The notes under the pieces were generated by a model. The model saw nothing but the letters and a program-made list of their open reading frames with translations, searched no databases and was not told the origin of the DNA. Position numbers and translations under genes: made by a program. Shown here piece by piece: positions 33,353-45,275 of a stretch of 64,000 bases of DNA. Within the stretch, counting starts at the first letter, position 1. The number at the start of each line of letters is the position of its first letter. The stretch comes from Leucocoprinus leucothites (lineage: Eukaryota; Basidiomycota; Agaricomycetes; Agaricales; Agaricaceae): positions 62,001-126,000 of the forward strand of contig JAACJO010000030.1 of assembly GCA_013368445.1 (NCBI GenBank). The letters run 5' to 3'.

Positions 33353-36300
33353 ATGTCGTCCGCCCAACAGCTCGTTCCCGATACGGAAGTTGCCCTTAAG
33401 GATGCGTTTCTGACACTCAAGCACGCAAAGAAAGGACCTGGAAAGAATGAAAAGGCATTTGATAAAGTCGGTTCGTCGACCCAACCATAACCACTCCTAG
33501 CTCGCCCCTTAACTGACAGCTCTTGTCTAAAGCCAATGCCATCTCAAAAGCCGATGTTTCTCCCTCCCTTGCTTTCTTGAACGACTTCTATACCACCAAT
33601 AGCGCTTTGATCAGCAATGCCACAGCTGGCTTCGCATCTCTCGATAACAAAACGATTGACGTCACCATCACTGGGTTCTCCGAAACTGTCAAGGTTGTCA
33701 TGAATGGTCTCGACGCCCTCGGCACAGTTCACCCATTTGTCGGAGGTGTGTCTTCAGTTCATTCTACGTAGGCCGATAATCATATAGGTTGCAGTTGCAG
33801 TGGCTGCGTTTAAACTGGTCGTGACCCTCGACCTTACAAGGCGGGGGAACAACCAGAAGATCCTGGCTGTGAACGTGCAGATGCAACAAATGATGTGTAC
33901 GCTCTTTCAGTCAGTATGTTTCGTCGTTTGTGGGACTTCACCATCAACCGTTTCATAGGCTGCGTCGAATCGGGGACCCTGAAGAAATAGGGCCGGACGG
34001 AACTGTACTCAAGGATCGAATGCAGCCGCTGATGGAGCAGATCGCCCGCGATATCAAGGAGTGTGGCTCAGCGTGTGACGTTTATCTGAAAAAGAGCTTT
34101 ATCGGTATGCATTATGCTTCTATGAGATGGTGCTCACGACTCAGTTAAACTAGCAAAGACGCTTAAATCAAAGATTTACGAGGGTCGCCTTGCCGGCTAT
34201 GCATCCAAATTCATAGATTATAGGGACCAGCTCGACTCGGCCCTGACAGTTCACATTGCCCTTGGCGTGGATGCCGCCAATGTGAAGCTCGACTCTCAGT
34301 CGTCCCAACTGGACTCAATCGAAGAAAAGCTAGACACGCTTACTAATGTTTTCCGCTGTCTCGACACGCCGCATGAGAAGGAGGTGATGGAATTCATCGA
34401 GGAAAGCGGCGGCCCCAACGTAATCGTCGAGCGCAACGATCTAGTACTCGCGCTTGTGGACAAATCAGGAGAGACCCTGTCCAACCTTTCTGATAAAGCA
34501 CGTTCTGGTGGAAAGTCAGAATTGGATTCCGTTCGAGAAAACTTGCAGAAGGAGGTCGCAGAGGACCTAGACGTTGTTCTGAAACAAAACTTTGCTCTCT
34601 TTGATCGCAAACTCGAGGTTCAGAGTCGGAATATCGTGGACGCAGTCGAGAAGCAAGGTCAGTATATTGTTAGCGCCCTTTCAGCAGGTGCCCATGACAG
34701 GATAGGGGACACTGTGAGTCACCTCCCATCCTTGCTTATCAGATATGAACCGCTTAAATGTCAGGACCTACACATTTTATGGAGAGTGATGGTACGCTCA
34801 TTGTTGCTTTCAGTGTGATATATGATGACCAGTTTTTGAAGGACTGGAAGGGCAGTGTCAAGGCCCGCCATTTTGTCCTAGCTCTTCGAGACTATTTCAC
34901 GAATCAGTTCTCCGCCAAGACGCCTCTTTCAGGCAATTTAATCATTCAGGTTCCCTCTCCCAGCAATAATCTTACCTTCCCCAATCAGTTCATGGGATGG
35001 CCAGGGTCGAAACCCATTCTTCATATTGACAACTGGGCTCTTCAATATATTAATGTCGCTCACCTAAGCGCTATCCTAGAAGCCATCGATGACGATGGAA
35101 CAGGATTTATCAGCATCAAAGAGGCTAACACATTCGCAAATGAGCGTCCAAAAGGCTGGGGGTTCGTTTGCACTTTTCCCTCGACTCTTCTACCCATTTG
35201 ACACTGACTTCATGGACTTGCAGATTATTACCCTGGATTGCATTCTGGGCTAAGGGTGCACTTCGTTTGCATTTTTTCATCGAGTTTGTTACTTACGTTT
35301 TAAAAGGATGGGAGACAAGTCTCGCGGATTACAAGAACCGGATTATCCTGATTTTACAGGAAATGGACCGACTCCACCATGACGCACTTGCCGAGAATCA
35401 ACGACTTGTTGATCTATACCTTTCGGACTCTACGATCCTCAGCACTCATCTTGTTTTGAAATCAACTAAAGCAGAACGAAAATACGACTCAGTGGCTCCC
35501 GAGCTTCTCTCTGCCACTCGAGAGTAAACAAAGGTGGAGGAGGACAGACTGGATCAGAATCTGGGAAATATTGGTTATGAACTGGATAGTCCAGGTACCG
35601 TAATGCTTAATGCCGGACGTGGAAGAATTGAACGCGTCAGTTCCAATTCTCCTTTCTTTGTTCCCAGATACTCACACATAGATAGTATCTTTTCCCCCTC
35701 TTATATTTAGTCCTCAAACGGCATTTGGAGGTTTTCCGTTACGCTTGCAGGTCTATTGTCGACGACGACGAGTTTACACACTTGACAACTTCACTCAGAT
35801 CAATATTTGGTGTCGTGAGACAACGAATAGACAATCTCAGAGGTAAGTCTGAATACCTTCAGGCCTCCTCGGATACTCACGAACCAACATGTTTAGTGAT
35901 CTGCAGACAGGTGCATTTGGACTTCAACGCGCATTTGGAAAGCTTTGCTCTAGGGATGGTAAATATCACATTTTCGAATTCCGGACTACTACTTAACTAC
36001 ATAATTATTAGTTCCACGACCATAATATTCACAATTTTGATGCTGGATTTACCTACAACTATGGGCCAGAACCAAGTCTCTTTATGACATGGAGGGATTC
36101 CTCACCCTCGAAGGACGAAGCCACAGGTTATGAATCTCGTGATGCTCCCAAAACTGCCAAACCGCTACTCACGTCTCACTTCCCTGGTCAAATAGACGTT
36201 GTGGACGAATTGATGGAGTGGCCATGCCATTCCTTTGACAGCCACATGTTCACCGGCAGGATGGATGGGTTCTGGACAGGTCATTTGTGGACTAGGAAGG

Positions 36301-37902
36301 GAAACGCTCTCGCTCCTTCTCTACTATTTGGGTTGACCCAACTCAAAATTGATTTCGACTCCTCGGACGAGCAAGCCCTCGGAGGGCATGCAATTACTTT
36401 CCTCGACAAGTATGCTGTACAGGGGCACCGACGAGTAGCTGATGGAGCGGAGGAATTCGATGTCTTGTTGCGACGACCCAAAATGAATGGCTTGTCGATC
36501 AGGCTGATCGGAAGATATGTTGCGAAAGACGAGACGCTCGAAGGAAATTGGATGATAATACGGAGGGATGAGGTTGGAAATAGTTACGGCGACCGTCTAT
36601 TCTCTCTTCAACCCCTGCAACAGGACCAACCGTTGCCTCTGACACTGACAGACCAGGAGGACGCTAGTACCCGCACACCTCATGTCGATCTTGAGTCCGG
36701 ACCAGTCGAGACACCTGGTGTAAGAAAATTCATTTTCCGAAGAACGCCTGTGGAGGTAGCCGGATTTTGCCGCCTTCCAGAAGAAGGAATGGAATACAAT
36801 GCCAACTCCCGCTGGAGGTTCCTTCGTGATGCTGTCTTGCATCTTGTACGGAGCCAACTCTGGTCTCAGAACAAAATCATTGCTTGGAGCGCCGATCGCC
36901 ACAAATTTCTGGATCTTTTCACCAGACAACGTCTCCGGCGTCAGGGGTTCTCAATACCCAATCCTTTGGGTCCCGAGGAACAACTAGAGTTCTACGATCT
37001 TCGATACCGTTTGCCTCCATCCAACATCAAGTCGTGTATCGCATCTGTAATTTGGACCCTGGAGAGAATGCCATTCCATTAGTATGTTTTCGTTAGTGTT
37101 TGTGATTCATCAGGGTTAACGGTTGAATCTTCAGTTCCACATATTGTGACGGCTGCAACCAAAACATTCTCGATATCAAGTTCACTTGCTTAACATGCCT
37201 TGACCCAGACATGTCCAATACATTTGACCTTTGCGTTCAATGTATGGATAAACGAATCGAACGGTCAGGCTTCGTACACACAACCGATCATACCTTGATG
37301 AAATGCCTGCGGTACACACAACCATATTCTTTCTCTAGGCATATCCGGGAAGCGCGGTCCATGACGGAGCGCTTAAGGAAAGCCTTGACAGAGGCATCCA
37401 CCTGCCATACTCACGATGATAAGCTCGAGTTAGTGGAGACCCATGAAACGTCTTCTCAAATGCACTTACAAATGCGGTGTGGGTGCTGCACGAATCTAAT
37501 AACGATCCCTTTCTGGGCATGTATCACTTGTGGTGAGTATGCAGTATACTCATCTACTGATGATAGTCTCAATGACCTCCAGCACCCGACACCTTGATAT
37601 GTGATGATTGCGAGACAAAAGGAGCATCCTTGTCGAGTGGTCTCCCCAATCAACCCTCGCACCGCCCTGATCACCCACTCCTTCGGCTTCATAACCTTCT
37701 GCAGGAGCAGTTCAAACCCAAAAAGATTGATTCGACTGTGACGATAATCAACGACCTAGAAAAGTCTGTCGAAAAGAGTTTTATGGAGATGGATGCGAGA
37801 ATGGCCAAACTCGAGGGGACGGTCGAGACGAGACTGAAATTGTTCGAGTCACTCCTTCAGAAAATTGCCCTTCAGTTGAATACTGCCCAAGGGGATATGT
37901 GA
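33353..37902 (+). pseudogene. EF-hand/ZZ zinc-finger protein gene, tandem copy 1, with a nonsense codon
   Basis: Fourteen exons with the same boundaries as the intact copy at 39002: 33353-33470, 33533-33745, 33795-33909, 33959-34104, 34154-34713, 34765-34791, 34842-35161, 35224-35255, 35307-35635, 35686-35842, 35897-35958, 36012-37081, 37135-37532, 37583-37902. Without the defect the product would have 1288 codons. Exon 9 reads TRE-stop-TKVEE at 35525-35527, where copy 2 has REYTTAEEE, so a Tyr codon became TAA. The truncated product of 583 residues would keep the N-terminal helical region and the EF-hand loop (DDDGTGFISIKE) and lose the C-terminal domain and ZZ finger (CDGC...CLTC...CVQC). 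All other exons remain in frame, so the mutation is probably recent, or a short form is made. Confidence 0.75.
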
Positions 37903-39001
37903 TAGATCAACTTATTCTTCCTCTTACTTTGCCATCAATCGCTCAGTCCATTGTCATTTTCGACCCCGTTGTGCTCCTGGAAAGTAAATGCCAAGAAATA
38001 ATGGAAGTGTTGTGTATAGGCACAAACGGATGTAATTATGAATTTGACGTCTCTTATACCAAAACATCGCGATCCACTGAGTACGGGCCTAGCGAGCCCA
38101 GTGCCAAGCTCCCCAGATCTCAACATTTTGAAGCCACTTGGATCATATTTCATCTTTCTGGCCGGCTGGTGCTTTTCAGAATGAAATCGAGAGACGAGGT
38201 AAGCGCTATATGGGCTTGTGTCCTATCTGGAGTCTGATCTGCTTCGTTGGGCCGTGGCTAGATCACCCCGCAGCAGGGTTTTTGGGACACCGACCGATGT
38301 CATCCATCCAATGCCATCCAACCTATCTAACTAAATCAATCAATTCGACTGGCACTATATAGATAGAGATCTACTCATATCAGGACGAGTGCGGAACGAA
38401 GTGCGTGGCCCTGGATGTCTGCTTCTGGTGCCCAAAGCCAAGTGGCGGTCAGTGATGTTGACGGACATCTCGGCAGGGGCGTGGGAATATTATATGCAAA
38501 CCCTTGTAACTTATGTACGCCGCTCAGCCCTCGGCGCTCAGGATATCCCCACCAGCGAAGGTCTGAACATCTCGTGTCTCTGGCTCGTTTAAGTCTGCCT
38601 CAGGTAAAGGAAGGATGATTGGACTCATTAAGGCATCTCATTCAACACTCTTCATGTTCTTCTCGTGCGTCAAGCCACGCTCAATAATGGAAACTTGCCT
38701 TCACCTTGGCCTGTCACGGACTAGAATGGGCTGTTGACGGAGAGAACTTAGGGCCGTTTAACAGTAGTAAGTATTCCTATTTGCGGTCATCCACATTCCG
38801 AACTGATCATGAGGCACAGAGCAGGTCTCCAAACGGAAATATCTACCCCTGCATTGTCGATCAAGCCCAGATTAAACACTGATCCTGATTACCATTTCGA
38901 AGAATTCTCCTGATGCTTGAAGACCGGAGCTATCCGCATCCTTATTAAATGTTGAAACCGGAGGTGGTATTCGATTTTCTAGACACCCTCCTACCGATAC
39001 G
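37903..39001. other. Intergenic between the two EF-hand/ZZ genes
   Basis: About 1.1 kb. Open frames at 37899-38237 and 38389-38592 show no family signal and lie in different frames. I see no gene; this should hold the 3' end of copy 1 and the promoter of copy 2. Confidence 0.4.
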
Positions 39002-42000
39002 ATGTCGGCAATCGAACCACCCCCTTCCAATACTGAGGCTGCTCTCAAAGATGCGTATCTGACTCTCAAGAACTCAAAGGAAAGACCTGGCAAAAAGGAG
39101 CAGACTTTTGATAACCTTGGTTCGTTAAAGCTATACCCAACCCCTCCTAGTTCACCCTTTTGACTGATCGTTCTGATGTAAAGCAAATGCCGTCTCAAGT
39201 GCAGAGACTTCTCCCTCGCTAGTTTTCTTGAATAACTTTTATACCGCCAACAGCGCGCTGATTGGCAGCGCCGCAGCAGGCTTCGCGTCTCTCGATAACA
39301 AAACGATCGACGCTGCCATCACTGGCTTCTCCGAGTCCGTCAAAGTCGTCATGGATGGTCTCGACGCCCTAGGCGCAGTGCATCCTTTCGTTGGAGGTGT
39401 GTCCCCAGTTCTCTACAAACAGGCGTTTCTGATACAGAGTTTAGTGGCTGTGATCGCGTTTAAGTTGGTCGTGACTCTCGATCTAACGAGGCGAGGGAAC
39501 AACCAGAAGGTCTTGGCTGTGAAAGTACAGATGCAACAAATGATGTGCACACTCTTTCAGTGAGTATGTTTCGTCGTTCGTGCGACTTCACCGCCAACCG
39601 CTTTATAGACTGCGTCGAATCCAGGACCCTGAAGAAATCGGACCAGATGGGACTGTATTGAAGGATAGAATGCAGCCGCTGATGGAGCAGATCGCCCGCG
39701 ATATCAAAGAGTGTGGTTCAGCGTGTGACGTCTATCTGAAAAAGAGCTTCATTGGTATGCCTTCTGCTTCTATGAGATGGTACTCGCGGCTCAATCAAAC
39801 TAGCCAAGACACTGAAATCAAAGATCTACGAGGGTCGTCTTGCCGGCTATGCATCCAAATTCATAGATTACAGGGACCAGCTCGACAAGGCCCTGACAGT
39901 TCACATTGCTCTTGGCGTAGATGCAGCCAATTTGAAGCTCGACTCTCAGTCGTCCCAACTGGACTCAATCGAAGAAAAGCTTGACATACTTACCGACGTT
40001 TTCCGCCGGCTTGACACGCCACGTGAGAAGGAGGTGATGGAATTCATCGAGGAAAGCGGGGGTCCCAACGCAATCGTCGAGCGCAACGATCTAGTGCTCG
40101 CACTTGTCGATAAATCAGGGGAGACCCTGTCTAACCTTTCCAACAAGGCACGCTCTGGTGGAAAGTCGGAGCTGGATTCCGTCCGAGAGAAACTGCAGAA
40201 AGAGGTTGCGGAAGACCTAGATGCTGTTCTGAAACAAAACTTTGCTCTCTTTGACCGCAAACTCGAGATTCAGAATCGGAATATCATGGACGCAGTCAAG
40301 AAGGAAGGACAGTATATTGTTAGTGCCCTTTCAGCGGGGTCACACGACAGAATCAGGGATACGGTGAGGACAAGGTTACCTTTTGTCCCTTGCTGCTAAA
40401 CTAACAATTTGTTTAAGGATCTACAAAATCTCTGGAGAGAAATGGTATGTCTGTTATCATATCAAGTATTCACCCTCTGAGGGGCTGCCCAAGGGCTGGA
40501 AAGGCAGTGTAAAAGCCCGTCATTTCGTGCTGGCACTCCGCGATTATTTCACTGATCAGTTTTCCATCAATACCCCTCATCCAAGCGACTTGATAATACA
40601 AATACCCACACCTGAAACTGCTGTCAATCCCGATAACCAACTAATGCGACTGACAGCATCGAAACCCATACTCCACCAGGACCTCTGGGCCCTTCAATAT
40701 ATCAACGTTTCCCATCTGAACGCTATTCTAGAAGCCATCGATGACGACGGAACAGGCTTCATCAGCATCAAAGAGGCCAATACGTTCGCGAATGAGCGAC
40801 CAAGGGGTTGGGGGTTCGTTTATACTTCTTTCCATCCTCTTCCAGTCCCTGACCCCTGAGATAGACTGTTGACGTGGATTGCATTCTGGTCGAAGGGTAA
40901 GTACCTGTAAATGTCCACTCTGATTTAACGCTGACCATGTGGAAGGATGGGAGTCAAGCCTTGCCGATTACAAGAACCGGATCATCTTGATTCTCCAGGA
41001 AATGGATCGACTTCACCATGATATACTCGCTGACAACACATGCCTTACTGATCTGTATCTCTCGGATTCTACGATTCTCGGCACTCATCTTGTCTTGAAA
41101 TCGACCGACGTAGGACAAGAATCCGATTTAGTGGCTCCTGAGTTGCTTTCCATCACTCGGGAGTATACTACGGCAGAAGAGGAAAGGTTAAAACTGAATC
41201 TAGAAAGTATTGGTTATGACCTGGACACTCCTGGAACGGTTACACTTATAACTGGACCTGGAAGGATTGAGCGCGTCAGTTGATCTCCCGATTTTATCCA
41301 CCCAGCCACTTACATCAAAACAGTATCTATTTCCCCTACTGTTCTTAGTCCTCAAACGACACCTCGAAGCCTTTTACTATGCTCGCAGGCACATTGTCAG
41401 CGATGACGAATTTTCCCGCATGACCACGTCCCTTAATTCGATCTTTGACGTCGTCAGACAGCGAATTGACAGTCTTAGAGGTCAGTCTGATGATTAACAG
41501 GTGTCGTTGAAACTTTACAACTCATTGTATTTAGCCATCTACAAACAGGTGCACATGGACTCGAGCTCGGTCCTGAAAAGTTTTTCTCTGGGGATGGTAA
41601 ACATCCACGTTCTCTTTCTTGGAGTGTCAGCTGATCACATACTTCTAGTTTTACGACTACAGCACTCACGATTTCGACGCGGATACCGGGTACGGGTACG
41701 GGCCCGAACCAAGCCTTATCATGAGCTGGGAGGATACATCGACAACTAAGAATGAAGCCACAGAAAGTGCAATCATTGAATCGCCTGAATCCGCTAAACC
41801 CTTATTCTCGTCCGAATCCCCCGGCCAGATAAACGCCTTACAGGAGCTGGTGGAGTGGCCTTGTCACTCCTTCGACACGGATCCGTACACCGGTAGGATG
41901 GATGGCTTTTGGACCGGTCATCTTTGGATCACAAAGGGAGACACGCCTGCTCCTTTCCTGCTCTTTGGCCTTGCACAGCTGAAGCTTATTTTTGATCCCG

Positions 42001-43531
42001 AAAATGAACAAGCGCTCAGAGGGCATTTCATCACATATTTAGCAAAGCAGGAGGTGCAGGGACGTCGACGAATGGTGGACGGAGTGGAGGAGTTCGATGT
42101 CCTGTTACCATTTGACATAGATGTCCTGTCCATCAGGCTGGTGGGGAAGTTTGTTACAGAAAGTGAGACACTTGAAGGAGGCTGGCTGATGTTCGTACGG
42201 AAGGACGAGGCTAAAAAAGGCTATGATGAACATCCGTTCTCTCTTTACCCTCCGCTACCTGTCCAACCAGCGGCTCCGACAGAGCCAGAGAACGCTGATA
42301 CCCCTAAACCTGCTGACAACGCCGAGTCAAAACCCGTCCAGTTGCCTCGCCTAAGCAAGTTTATTTTCCGAAGGACACCTACAGAGGTGGGCGGATTCTG
42401 CCGCCTTCCGGAAGATGGAATGCAACACGACGCCAAGTCGCGCTGGAGGTTCCTTCGTGACGCTGTTTTGCACCTTGTACGAAGTCAACTCTGGTCCCAG
42501 AGTTTGATTCGTGCTTGGTGTGCTGATCGTCACAAGTTCCTTGATCTTTACACAATTGATCGACTCCAAGGTTACGAGTTTTCTCTACCAAACCCTTTGG
42601 GCCCCGACGAATTACCAGCGTTTCATGATCTTCGGTATCGTCTGCCTCCATCCAACATCAACCCTTCTGTAGCATCTGCAACCTGGACACTCGACAGGAT
42701 GTCTTTTCATTAGTACGTTTAATCAGCAGCTCGAGCTGATTTGAACTAACAACAACGTGCCCAGTTCTATTGGTTGCGATGGCTGTGAACAATCCGTTCT
42801 CGACGTCAACTTCACCTGTTTGACCTGTATTGACCCAGAGATGTCCAATTCATTCGACTTTTGCCCTCAGTGTATCGACAAGCCCGCTGAGCGTGATGGG
42901 ACCATTCACACTGTCGACCATACCTTGATCAAATGCCGTCGTTACACTCAGCCATATACCATGTCCTGGCAAATTCGTGAAGCGCGATCCATGACGGAGC
43001 GCTTAAAGAAGGCCTTGATTGAAGCGTCGACTAGCAATAGCTCGGACAACAACCTTGGCCTAGGTAATGCCCAGGTAGTATCATCGGAGAAACGTTCCGA
43101 GCTGCAGTGTAGCTTTTGCACAAAACCAGTAACGGTACCCTGTTGGGCTTGCATTACATGTGGTGAGTGTGTCCCCTACTTTTCCAACGCACGCTTGGCT
43201 AAATCAGATTCCAGCCCCCGATATTTTGATATGTGAAGATTGCGAGAAAAAAGGTGCCTCTTTGTTGGAGACCCCTCCCGCTGGCATTTCACACCGCATT
43301 GATCATCCTCTTATTCGACTCCACAACCTATTGCCAGAACGATTTGAACAAGAGAAGGTGGATGCTACTGTAGCCAGAATTGACGATATGGAGACTTTTG
43401 TCGGAAAGAAGGTCGCGGAGCTAGACACTAGGATCGCCAACCTCGAGAGTACGATTGAGGCAAAGCTGGCCTCGTTCGAGTCTCTCCTCAAGAAGATCGC
43501 GCTCCAACTGGACGTTCCTCAAGAAGATTAA
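39002..43531 (+). CDS. EF-hand/ZZ zinc-finger domain protein, tandem copy 2 (intact)
   Basis: Fourteen exons: 39002-39119, 39184-39396, 39445-39559, 39609-39754, 39804-40363, 40418-40444, 40494-40813, 40865-40896, 40946-41274, 41324-41480, 41535-41596, 41649-42712, 42765-43162, 43215-43531. All junctions are in frame and the product is 1285 aa. The N-terminal 350 residues are helical and resemble the N-terminal region of a large Agaricomycete family (HPFVG...FKLVVTLDLTRRGNN, EIGPDGTVLKDRMQPL, ALGVDAAN). A canonical EF-hand loop, DDDGTGFISIKE, lies at about 476-487. A conserved C-terminal domain with WPCHSFDTDPYTGRMDGFW follows, and a ZZ-type zinc finger starts at about 1050 (CDGC, CLTC, CPQC), then a second Cys cluster (CSFC, CWACITC, CEDC) and a coiled coil. 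Calcium and zinc binding are likely from the motifs. The cellular role is not known; signalling or regulation is inference. Confidence 0.85.
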
Positions 43532-43867
43532 ATTCTGTTTAACATCTACATCCAGGCCTTACTGTACTGTACCGGCTCGACTGGGTGATCCACGTTCGAA
43601 TACACTCCCTCAGCTTTGTATGAGATTTATCTATATTTTACCCGCCTTCAGCTGTCAAGAGATGAGCAACACAGTCTCTCGTTTACCAACTTGGTGTGAG
43701 AGCGACGGACCACAAGCTTGGTCAAATTAACAATGACCACTGTCCTGAAACCACCACGACCTATCCTCCTCGATTTCGCCTGTGTGAAACTCACTTCACG
43801 GCCCAGGAGAGAAAAAAAGATGAACATTGTACATCAACAGCGACGCAATAATGTTGCTCAGTATCGT

Positions 43868-43940
43868 TCCTTCTTAGCTCAGTTGGTAGAGCGCGTCACT
43901 AGTAATGACGAGGTCAGTCGTTCGAGTCGGCTAGAAGGAA
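43868..43940 (+). tRNA. tRNA-Thr (anticodon AGT)
   Basis: A full cloverleaf of 73 nt: acceptor TCCTTCT pairs with AGAAGGA, D arm GCTC/GAGC, anticodon stem CGTCA/TGACG with loop CTAGTAA (anticodon AGT), 5-nt variable loop AGGTC, T arm AGTCG/CGGCT with loop TTCGAGT, discriminator A. The internal A and B boxes (TAGCTCAGTTGG, GTTCGAGTC) are intact and there is no intron. Confidence 0.93.
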
Positions 43941-43961
43941 TCCTTCCCCAGAGCCGCTTAC

Positions 43962-43968
43962 TTTTTTT
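43962..43968 (+). terminator. Pol III terminator (T7) of tRNA-Thr
   Basis: A run of seven T residues starts 22 nt after the 3' end of the tRNA. Confidence 0.7.
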
Positions 43969-45275
43969 ACCCTTTCACAGTGGAATTTCCCCGAGACAAA
44001 TCCGTTGATTGCTAGGCAGTTGCTCTATGGCGCTCTCGGAGATTAGATCCCTAAGTCGATGATGAAAATGTGCTTAGTGGTGCGTTTCCTATCGAGAACT
44101 GAGGACTTGGAGGATAATGAATTCAAAAAAGCTCTCCCACTTGTTCTAAGTAATAGACAAAGGCGTACCGTCCAATCCGCTGTGGTACACACTCCCAACT
44201 ATCATTTCCAACCATATCTCCCAAATTTCAACCACGCGGGAATATAAAGACCATACCTCGTCAAATCAATTATTCGATGTTCGAAAAAGCGAGGCCCAGT
44301 GGAAAACTCCCTCATGTTCCCAGCTTGACGCCCTCCTTCGCAGGCAGATACTATTCTCTTCCTCAACAAATAGCCTAACCCAACCCATTTGGCCTGTGTA
44401 AATTCTGAGCCCAACGAAAGACACGCTCAAACACAACCTGAAGCTGTAGCATAAATGTAATGAAGTTTAAACTCCTGCTGTAATATATCTAAACTTAGGC
44501 CACTGTATAACTCTACAGTGGCCAGACGAATGTCAACAAGGACTACACAGAAAAACCTCAAAACATCACGCAAAGAACGATATATTTCCAAAACCAGACA
44601 TCCGGAAAGCTGTACTCGACCCCACAAACATCGATATCATTGCCAAAACCAAAAAAACTTGAACTTGTAAAGAAATCTTGCGAAATACGTTAAAAACTTC
44701 AATAAACAACACAAATTGTTCACATTTCAAAACCAAAAAATCTTCAGACCGAACGCACACACTTGACTCGAAAAACAAAAACGAGCGAAAAGTCCACAAC
44801 GCGGGACAAAACAAGTCATGAAGGCCGGACGGACGTAGAGAAGGACAGAAACGAAAGATACTACTAAATCAAATCTAAGTACTCAAAACTGCGAAACCAC
44901 CAACTGAAGCATAAGCGCATACACTTGCAAGATATACACCTGCAAAACCGGGAAACGCGCAAATGGCATCATAGCAGCTGCAGGAGCAATGATCGCGTAT
45001 CCTGCTTCATGTCGCCTGGTGAGCGCCATGGTACTACTACTACTAGCAGCAGCGGTAGTCGTCGATGCAGGAATATCAGAGGAAGAAGTGGGTGTCGAAG
45101 ACGTATCAACAGTTGAAGAAAAGTCCATGAATGAATCTGATCCAGAATTATTATCGTTGTTCTTGTTGCCAATGGTCGAAAAAGAAGGGACGAGTATGAA
45201 CGAGGAAGAAGCGACGCCGCCATCATCATCATCACCGTCTATTGCCTGCGTCGTCTCCTCAGTACCTTCACCGAG
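43969..45275. other. Intergenic, 3' side of the BCS1-like gene
   Basis: AT-rich in its middle part (44430-44880) with no recognisable coding region. The last few hundred bases are the 3' UTR and downstream flank of the BCS1-like gene. Open frames at 44925-45390 on the plus strand are antisense shadows of its acidic tail. Confidence 0.5.
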
